Source: Candidatus Gastranaerophilales bacterium
Lineage (GTDB): Bacteria > Cyanobacteriota > Vampirovibrionia > Gastranaerophilales > Gastranaerophilaceae
Assembly: GCA_947625445.1 (NCBI GenBank)
Contig: CANQOM010000038.1
Coordinates: forward strand, 1 to 11,894
DNA: 11,894 bases
Direction of reading: 5' to 3'
A program made the translations under genes and the position numbers. The notes under the pieces were generated by a model. It was not told the DNA's origin, searched no databases, and worked only from the letters and a program-made list of their open reading frames with translations. Positions 6,224 through 11,894 of this stretch are shown here, in pieces; within the stretch, counting starts at the first letter, position 1; each line of letters opens with the position of its first letter.

Positions 6224-7771
6224 ATGCCGTTTTCGCATAAAATATTAATCTTAGATGATGATAAATTGGTAACATCTTCACTAAAAACTTTGTTGTCAAT
6301 GGAGGGGTTTATTGATGTTGCATTCTTTAATGAGCCTAAAGAAGCATTAAAATATTTAGAAAATAAAGAAAGAGACGTTATAATCTCAGATTTTATGATG
6401 CCGACAATGAATGGAATTGAATTTTTATCATCAGCAAAAAAATTACAACCAAATTCAAGTATGATATTGTTAACAGGCTATGCAGATAAGGAAAATGCAA
6501 TAAAAGCAATTAATGAAGTAGGGTTATATAAATATATAGAAAAACCTTGGGATAATGATGAGCTTATAATAAATATAAAAAATGCATATGAGCGTGCACA
6601 CCTTATAGATAAACTTGAAAGTGCAAATAAAGAATTAAAAAAATATTCCATTCATTTAGAAGAATTAGTAAAAGAAAAAACTGAAGATTTAACAGAAATA
6701 AATGAACGTTTAAGTGCAATTATAAATAATTGTGCAGACGGAATTATGCTGGTATCTCAAAAAGGAGAAATTATAACTGCTAATCCAATGTGTGAATTAC
6801 TTTTTGGTTTATCAAAAGAAATAATAAAAACAAAAACCATTTTCGAACTGTTTTCTTCAAAAGAAATTAACTTTACCCAAGTTTTATCAGAAGATAGAGA
6901 AAGATTACTAAGAGAAGTAACAATACAAAATATAGTTAACGGAAACATAATACCGGTAGAAATAAGCAGTGCTTATATTTCTCCGAAGACAAAAAATGAA
7001 AATGGAAGCTATGTTTTTGTTATAAGAGATGTAAATCTTCAAAAAGAAATGGAACGATTAAGAGAAGATTTTATTGCCACATTAACACATGATTTAAGAA
7101 CTCCTTCAGTTGCTGCAATCCAGACATTAGAATATTTTATAAACGGAAAATTGGGAGAACTTACAGAAAAACAAAAAATGTTGCTTAAAACAATGAAAAA
7201 AAGCAATGAAGATATGCTTGGACTTGTTAATACACTTTTGGAAGTTTACAAGTATGAATCAGGCAGATTAAAACTTGTAAAAACTCCATTTATGTTTAAC
7301 AAACTTATTGATGAATGTATAGAACAAGTAAAACCAATAGCAGATTCTAAGAATCAAGTAATAAATAAATTATATAACAATATCGATGAATATAAAATTA
7401 TAGCAGACAGAAATGAAATAAGACGTGTTATAATTAATCTTCTTGGGAATGCAATAAAATATACCCAAGAGAATGGAATAATAGAAATTAGAGCTGAAAT
7501 TGATAAACAAGACGTAAGATTTTCAATTAAAGATAACGGAGAAGGAATATATAAACAAGATATTCCGAAATTATTTAAACGATTTTCTCAGGGAACAAAA
7601 GAAAAACGCTCAATAAGTACAGGTTTAGGCTTATATTTATCAAAGCAAATAATAGATGCTCATGAAGGCAAAATATGGTTAGAGAGTGATAAAGGGAAAG
7701 GAAGTGAATTTTTCTTTTTATTGCCTGATTCCGTATTAAAAGAAGAAAAGGAAGAAGTATGGACAGTATAA
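6224..7771 (+). CDS. Cytosolic receiver-PAS-histidine kinase
   Basis: A 515-residue signalling kinase with no membrane segment. An N-terminal receiver spans about 5-122, with acidic residues D11-D13, phosphoacceptor D56, T84 and K107 all present. A coiled-coil linker follows (about 123-162), then a PAS domain (about 163-275). The HisKA domain has the H-box around H289 (THDLRTP). The ATPase domain has an N-box with N405 and N409, a G1 box DNGEGI at 437-442 and a G2 box STGLGLYLSK at about 465-474. Every catalytic residue checked is intact, so it should autophosphorylate at H289. The N-terminal receiver implies an input from another kinase or a feedback loop; the PAS ligand is unknown. The start is fixed by GGGAG 8 nt upstream. 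The response regulator gene overlaps its last 13 nt, which makes that protein its probable partner. Confidence 0.94.
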   Translation: MPFSHKILILDDDKLVTSSLKTLLSMEGFIDVAFFNEPKEALKYLENKERDVIISDFMMPTMNGIEFLSSAKKLQPNSSMILLTGYADKENAIKAINEVGLYKYIEKPWDNDELIINIKNAYERAHLIDKLESANKELKKYSIHLEELVKEKTEDLTEINERLSAIINNCADGIMLVSQKGEIITANPMCELLFGLSKEIIKTKTIFELFSSKEINFTQVLSEDRERLLREVTIQNIVNGNIIPVEISSAYISPKTKNENGSYVFVIRDVNLQKEMERLREDFIATLTHDLRTPSVAAIQTLEYFINGKLGELTEKQKMLLKTMKKSNEDMLGLVNTLLEVYKYESGRLKLVKTPFMFNKLIDECIEQVKPIADSKNQVINKLYNNIDEYKIIADRNEIRRVIINLLGNAIKYTQENGIIEIRAEIDKQDVRFSIKDNGEGIYKQDIPKLFKRFSQGTKEKRSISTGLGLYLSKQIIDAHEGKIWLESDKGKGSEFFFLLPDSVLKEEKEEVWTV

Positions 7772-8433
7772 AAGTTCTGCTGGTAGAAGATCATACAATG
7801 GTGAGATTAGGACTTTCACTTGTCTTTGAAAACAGTGAAGGGATAGATTTAATAGCCCAAGCCGAAAACGGTAAAAAGGGTGTTGAACTTGCTCTAAAAT
7901 TAACACCTAACGTTGTGTTAATGGATATCGGATTGCCGGAACTTGACGGAATACAAGCAACAAGATTAATAAAAAAATCAAATCCCAATATAAAGATATT
8001 AATATTTACTTCAAGAGAATCCGAAAATGATGTATTTGATTCTTTATCGGCAGGAGCAGACGGATACATAATGAAAGGTGCTACCGAAGAACAAATGATT
8101 TCAGCAATAAAAGCGGTATCAGAAGGTACTGCCTGGTTAGATCCTGCTATAGCAAGGCTGGTTCTTTCTAATGTAAAAAAACAACCAAAAAATCAATATA
8201 ATGATGTTTTACCGGAAAACAATAAAATAGCAAAAAATAATTACGGCTTGACAGAAAGAGAAATAGAAGTTCTTTCATTAATAGTAGAAGGACTAAATAA
8301 TGCCGATATAGCAGAAAGACTATGTATAACACTAGCAACGGCTAAAGCTCATGTTCATAGTATTTTGCAAAAATTATATGTTGAAAATAGGACTCAAGCA
8401 ACCATTCAAGCAGTTAAAGAAGGTTTGGTTTGA
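7759..8433 (+). CDS. NarL/FixJ-type (LuxR family) response regulator
   Basis: A 224-residue DNA-binding response regulator of the usual NarL length. The receiver (about 3-120) has E10-D11, phosphoacceptor D56, T84 and K106. A variable Asn/Lys-rich linker of about 40 residues follows, then a GerE/LuxR helix-turn-helix at about 163-224, starting LTEREIEVL and containing the recognition region around TAKAHVHSIL. The ATG lies inside the end of the kinase gene (13-nt overlap) with AAGGAAG at 7748-7754 as ribosome site, so the two are translationally coupled and very probably a cognate pair. Phosphorylation at D56 would be expected to promote dimer DNA binding; target promoters are unknown. Its TGA stop overlaps the start of the next gene, which also shows that TGA is read as a stop here. 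Confidence 0.94.
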   Translation: MDSIKVLLVEDHTMVRLGLSLVFENSEGIDLIAQAENGKKGVELALKLTPNVVLMDIGLPELDGIQATRLIKKSNPNIKILIFTSRESENDVFDSLSAGADGYIMKGATEEQMISAIKAVSEGTAWLDPAIARLVLSNVKKQPKNQYNDVLPENNKIAKNNYGLTEREIEVLSLIVEGLNNADIAERLCITLATAKAHVHSILQKLYVENRTQATIQAVKEGLV

Positions 8434-9491
8434 TGAAAAAAATATATATTTTTTTACTTTTATTTATTTGTTATCCTTTAAATGTATATTCCAAAACAAT
8501 ACCTGATCCTCTTTATATAGATTCAGAAGTCAAAGATTATGAACAAACAGAACAAAAAGAAAAACCAAATGACCCAAGAACAATAGAAGAAAAAGTCAGA
8601 GCAAAACTGCATCTGCCTCCTACTAAAAAGTTATATTACCATAATATCGATAAATCCAATATCCCGATAACAATGGATGATTATTATAAACTTGCTATAG
8701 AAAAAAAACGTAAAGATTTTGTTATTCCAGAGCCTGTATTTGAAGAGGAAAAAGGAATAATAATGCCGGATTCTAAATATAGAGTTGTAAGATATAACAG
8801 TCCTCCGGGACAAAGAAATATAGATTTATCTAAAATAATACAACAAAAAACTGTAAACTCTGCCGGTATATTATCTCCTGATAAAACTAAAATGGTTTAC
8901 ACTAAAGCATCTTTTTATCCTGAATTTTATCAAACCGCTTCAAGTGTATTTTATATTCCTGTTAATGATAAATATAAAGATGCCTATGATGCATTATATA
9001 TGACAAATGTGATTGAAGGAAATCCAACTCCTATATTAACAAGCGGAATTGATAATATTCAACAAAACAGATTCATATCTTTATTTCCTATAGATTTCTC
9101 AAAAGATAGCAATAAAATTGCTATAAAAGAAAAAATTGGGTCTAATTTGGAAGAAACTTGGCAAACTAATATTATTGTTTATAATTTTGAAACTAAATCA
9201 TATAAACGTTTAAACGCAATAAGAGAAGCTATCATTTATTGGTGGAAAGAAAATAAACAAATCGATTTAAAAGAATATATGTGGGATATTTTCCCAATAG
9301 GATGGGATAAAAATAATCCTGACAGAATAATAGTATATGCATATGCATTTACAGAAAATAAACCATTATTCTTAGGTACTTGGAGCATAGATTCTAACGA
9401 AACAAAATCATCTCTCATTTCAATAGATTCAACTGATGTACAAATAGATTTAAACGGTTTTGGATTGAAAGAAATTAAATTTGAGAATTAG
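8433..9491 (+). CDS. Exported unknown protein with TolB-like beta-propeller motifs
   Basis: A 352-residue protein I cannot name. Residues 1-20 look like a signal peptide: basic start, a hydrophobic stretch at about 4-14, and a plausible cleavage after VYS at about 20. It should therefore be exported, as soluble protein or held by the leader. A charged, Pro-rich, probably extended region follows (about 25-130). The C-terminal part has repeats in the style of TolB/PD40 propellers: LSPDKTKMVYT (147-157), FSKDSNKIAIK (222-232) and a WDKNNPDRIIVY stretch (291-302). The ATG at 8433 shares one base with the regulator's TGA, and GAAGG about 9 nt upstream serves as ribosome site; the TTG one codon earlier is a poorer choice. 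Tight coupling to the two-component pair suggests a functional link, perhaps signal sensing, but that is inference. Confidence 0.85.
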   Translation: MKKIYIFLLLFICYPLNVYSKTIPDPLYIDSEVKDYEQTEQKEKPNDPRTIEEKVRAKLHLPPTKKLYYHNIDKSNIPITMDDYYKLAIEKKRKDFVIPEPVFEEEKGIIMPDSKYRVVRYNSPPGQRNIDLSKIIQQKTVNSAGILSPDKTKMVYTKASFYPEFYQTASSVFYIPVNDKYKDAYDALYMTNVIEGNPTPILTSGIDNIQQNRFISLFPIDFSKDSNKIAIKEKIGSNLEETWQTNIIVYNFETKSYKRLNAIREAIIYWWKENKQIDLKEYMWDIFPIGWDKNNPDRIIVYAYAFTENKPLFLGTWSIDSNETKSSLISIDSTDVQIDLNGFGLKEIKFEN

Positions 9492-11418
9492 AAGAAGTCC
9501 CTATAATTTCACTTTGTTTTTTTAATAAATCAGCAATCGTATTATTTAATAAAGTAATTTCAGCTTGCAGTTTTGAGATATTTTGAGGGATTTTAATTTG
9601 ATTTTCTTTTTCATTTAAACGTTTTATAGCCTCAGAATAATCAATCATTTTGCTATAAGCTTCATCTTTAGACATTTTTGAAATAATTCTTTGATTTTGT
9701 ATAATTTCTTTTTTATTAGAATTAATTTTATGTTGAATCAATTCAAGTTGTTTAGACAATTTTTCACTATATTTTTGAATCTTTTTCTTTTCTGAATTAA
9801 CCTTATAATCAATAACTGAATCTGAACCTTTTATTGAATCAAGTTCTTGTTCTATATTTTTCTTTGCAGCAGAATGAATACAACTTCTAATACTACCTCC
9901 ATTAGGATGAGCAATAATATAATTTAAAGCTTCACTTAACTCATTATATCTTTCATATCTTTGTATTTCTTCTTTACTATAATCATTAATATTAAAATCA
10001 GAATCAGAAAAAGTTTCTAAAAATAAATTTACATTTTCTAATTCATTACTAATATCATTATATTCTGCTTCATTAGAAGCTAAATCAATTTTTAAATTTT
10101 CTATATTCAAATAAGAATTATATATTCTTTCTGCTTCAGATTTCATTTCAATATATTTTTCTTTCGTTGGATAATTAATATCTAAATCAGATATTTCATT
10201 TAAAAGTTTTCTTTTATTTTCTTCTCGACTTTCAATTTGAGAAGTCAAAGACTGTAATTCTGCTTTAAGATTACTTACTTCTCTGTCAGCTTCTTCTTTA
10301 GTCAAAGGTTTAACATTAGTTTTAGTTTTCTTCTTACTTTTTTTTGAAGTATTATTGTTTCTAATTTCATTGATTTTATTGCTGGTTCTTTCACGCTTAC
10401 CTTTTAAAGAAGTAATTAAATTATTAATAACATCAATATCGCCCGTTAATTTTTGCCTTTTAACAATTGCCGTATATTCTGGGTCACTGTTTAGTTCAGA
10501 AAGTTTTGATTTTAATTCATCAACTTGAGATTCTTTTTCGCTTATTTCATCTTTACAAGAATCTATAGCACCTTGAATAGACGAATTGCAAGTTTTAATT
10601 CTAAAATCTATAGAATCCAGATAATTAGAAGCTTCTTTTCTTTGAACAAATAATAAACTTAAGTGTTTTAAAAGATTTATAGCTGATAATCTTTTTAATA
10701 TGTTATCTTGAGAGATATCAAGCATGTTATTTATAGCATAATCAAACTTATTAGATGGCATATTATTTTTTATAGAAGGAAACATTAAATAAAATTCATC
10801 AAATGTCATGCCTTCCTTGAGTCTTCCATTACAACAAGTACAAGATTCTACAAGGTTAATATCTGAATTATTATTTTTTTGCTCCAAATTCTGGGGTGAT
10901 ACATGGTCAATAGTCTTTTGAAGCGGTTTTAGATTATCTGTAATAATTTTTAAAGCATCTTCTTTGTCTATTTGATAAACAGTTTTAAAAATTTCTTCTC
11001 CATTCATATATGACCTTGTAGAAGACAATTCCAATAATTTATCAAAAAACTCAATTTCTTTTTTATTACTTTCTTTCTTTGCAGAAGCTAATTCAAGAGA
11101 ATTTTTTGCTTCAGAAAGTTTTTCCCGAACACTTTTAATCTTTCCTTCTAATCTTCCTGCTCTGGAATTCATTATTTCTTTTGCAAGACTGTCAATTTGT
11201 TGTTGATTATAAACTTTACAACCACAATATGCACAGTGATTAGTTGGATTAATAATAGTCTCTTCTTCATAACGTTTACCTGAAAAACTAACAACATCAC
11301 CTGTTAGAAAATTATTAATTTTTACAGAAGAAGGGAAAGAAACTACCTTTGAAGAAAAGTTATTATTTCTCTTAAAAATATTGTTATCTGATATAAAACT
11401 AATATTCTTTATATTCAC
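9475..11418 (-). CDS. HNH-endonuclease-like protein with split motif and long coiled-coil tail
   Basis: A 647-residue protein from the GTG at 11418. This start is preferred over the TTG at 11454 because the likely TSS (about 11465) would leave that TTG no room for a ribosome site. Residues 62-65 are CAYC, followed by GCKVY. Residues 170-177 read IDHVSPQN, and 186-199 read DINLVESCTCCNGR. Together these match the HNH (beta-beta-alpha metal) consensus CxYCG...DHxxP...NLxxxCxxCN, with zinc pairs C62/C65 and C193/C196 and putative catalytic D171, H172, N188 and N197. About 105 residues separate C65 from D171, against roughly 10-20 in ordinary HNH proteins, and the insert is mostly helical and charged. 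Residues about 240-640 are long coiled-coil segments broken by a Lys-rich patch (359-369). The N-terminus has three (I/V)SF motifs, including VVSFSGK at 42-48. No signal peptide. Nuclease activity is inferred, and the target is unknown. Confidence 0.85.
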   Translation of the reverse strand: MNIKNISFISDNNIFKRNNNFSSKVVSFPSSVKINNFLTGDVVSFSGKRYEEETIINPTNHCAYCGCKVYNQQQIDSLAKEIMNSRAGRLEGKIKSVREKLSEAKNSLELASAKKESNKKEIEFFDKLLELSSTRSYMNGEEIFKTVYQIDKEDALKIITDNLKPLQKTIDHVSPQNLEQKNNNSDINLVESCTCCNGRLKEGMTFDEFYLMFPSIKNNMPSNKFDYAINNMLDISQDNILKRLSAINLLKHLSLLFVQRKEASNYLDSIDFRIKTCNSSIQGAIDSCKDEISEKESQVDELKSKLSELNSDPEYTAIVKRQKLTGDIDVINNLITSLKGKRERTSNKINEIRNNNTSKKSKKKTKTNVKPLTKEEADREVSNLKAELQSLTSQIESREENKRKLLNEISDLDINYPTKEKYIEMKSEAERIYNSYLNIENLKIDLASNEAEYNDISNELENVNLFLETFSDSDFNINDYSKEEIQRYERYNELSEALNYIIAHPNGGSIRSCIHSAAKKNIEQELDSIKGSDSVIDYKVNSEKKKIQKYSEKLSKQLELIQHKINSNKKEIIQNQRIISKMSKDEAYSKMIDYSEAIKRLNEKENQIKIPQNISKLQAEITLLNNTIADLLKKQSEIIGTSSNSQI

Positions 11419-11471
11419 AATTAACTCACTTACTATAAACGGAATAAAAAGCAAATATAAAAAATTTTGTT

Positions 11472-11500
11472 ATTATATTAAATTTAATTTACATAAAAAG
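11472..11500 (-). promoter_or_regulatory. Possible promoter of the HNH-coiled-coil gene
   Basis: On the minus strand a perfect TATAAT occupies 11477 to 11472, and the T-rich CTTTTT at 11500 to 11495 sits at the -35 distance with a poor match. Transcription would begin near 11465, leaving a leader of about 47 nt before the GTG at 11418. The weak -35 coincides with the U-tract of the EF-Tu terminator. Confidence 0.4.
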
Positions 11501-11524
11501 AGGACTGAATTACTTCAGCCCTCT
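11494..11524 (-). terminator. Intrinsic terminator after EF-Tu
   Basis: Read on the minus strand, AGAGGGCTGAA (11524 to 11514), a GTAA loop and TTCAGTCCTCT (11509 to 11499) form an 11-bp stem with a single mismatch, followed at once by TTTT. It lies about 20 nt after the EF-Tu stop, and the next gene on this strand has its own candidate promoter. Confidence 0.9.
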
Positions 11525-11544
11525 AATTATATTAATTAATAAAA

Positions 11545-11894
11545 CTATCCGATAATTTTATCAACAACACCGGCACCAACAGTACGTCCGCCTTCTCTGA
11601 TAGCGAATCTCATACCTTGTTCAATAGCAACCGGAGCAATAAGTTCAACGTCCATAACAACGTTATCACCCGGCATAACCATTTCGCCGTCAAATTTGAT
11701 AGAACCTGTAACGTCAGTTGTTCTGATGTAGAATTGAGGTCTGTAACCAGGGAAGAATGGAGTATGACGACCACCTTCATCCTTAGTTAAAACGTAAACG
11801 TTAGCAGTAAATTTAGTATGAGGTTTGATAGAACCCGGAGCTGCTAATACTTGACCTCTTTGAACGTCAGTTTTATCAACACCTCTTAATAAAG
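11545..11894 (-). CDS. tuf: Translation elongation factor EF-Tu, C-terminal part (5' end outside window)
   Basis: The last 116 codons of EF-Tu, the GTPase that delivers aminoacyl-tRNA to the ribosome. The visible part is the end of domain 2 and domain 3, with the hallmark stretches GGRHTPFFPGYRPQFY, RTTDVTG, EMVMPGDN, AIEQGMRFAIREGGRTVGAGVV, then DKIIG and a TAG stop. The conserved sequence is intact with no frameshift. Codon choice is less A-ending than in the neighbouring hypothetical genes, as usual for a highly expressed gene. A good terminator follows within about 20 nt, so tuf is the last gene of its transcript here; the often-seen downstream rpsJ is absent. The start and GTPase domain lie beyond the right edge. 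Confidence 0.98.
   Translation of the reverse strand, partial: LLRGVDKTDVQRGQVLAAPGSIKPHTKFTANVYVLTKDEGGRHTPFFPGYRPQFYIRTTDVTGSIKFDGEMVMPGDNVVMDVELIAPVAIEQGMRFAIREGGRTVGAGVVDKIIG

Noticed and set aside
7791..8069. 92-codon minus-strand open frame
   Set aside because: It is antisense to the conserved receiver domain of the response regulator and has no independent support.
8430..8432. TTG as start of the exported protein
   Set aside because: It is directly followed by an ATG at 8433 that gives a standard MKK signal-peptide start and shares a base with the upstream stop.
11419..11454. TTG at 11454 as start of the HNH-coiled-coil protein
   Set aside because: The only good -10 would place transcription start about 11 nt before this TTG with no ribosome site. 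The GTG at 11418 leaves a normal leader with GAG 6 nt upstream.

Overview
Strongly A+T-rich bacterial DNA that uses TGA as a stop (standard code 11). The likeliest source is a gut-type Gastranaerophilales/Melainabacteria (Vampirovibrionia, the non-photosynthetic sisters of Cyanobacteria). The reasons are the base composition, several lineage-restricted-looking hypothetical proteins, a short (I/V)SF(G/S) motif near the N-terminus of otherwise unrelated proteins, and signalling proteins of cyanobacterial flavour. This assignment is inference from remembered family features, not from a search. No rRNA, tRNA, insertion sequence, CRISPR array or origin was recognised.

Layout. (1) Positions 1-1113, minus strand: the N-terminal part of a coiled-coil protein that ends, at the window edge, in DxDGDG calcium-binding-like repeats. 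(2) 1114-1379: divergent intergenic region with weak promoter elements. (3) 1380-3057, plus strand: an unrecognised membrane protein, then a small unknown protein with its own promoter. (4) 3130-6160, plus: a CorA-type Mg2+ channel, a receiver-GGDEF-like protein whose catalytic residues are missing, and a metal-dependent xylose-isomerase-like TIM-barrel protein, tightly spaced. (5) 6224-9491, plus: a clear promoter, a cytosolic receiver-PAS-histidine kinase, a NarL/LuxR response regulator overlapping it by 13 nt, and an exported TolB-like protein overlapping the regulator by 1 nt. (6) 9475-11418, minus: a large coiled-coil protein carrying a split HNH-nuclease/zinc motif, converging on the previous gene with a 17-nt overlap. 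(7) 11545-11894, minus: the C-terminal part of EF-Tu with a good intrinsic terminator after it.

How the genes may work together. The kinase and regulator look like a complete two-component pair, and the exported protein is translationally coupled to them, so it may be an envelope-side partner. The catalytically dead receiver/GGDEF protein lies between corA and the TIM-barrel gene and is more likely a binding or scaffold protein than an enzyme. The most novel item is the HNH-coiled-coil protein: its two zinc-binding CxxC pairs and its DH/N/CN residues fit the HNH consensus, but about 90 extra residues sit between the first CxxC and the catalytic DH, and a tail of some 400 helical residues follows.
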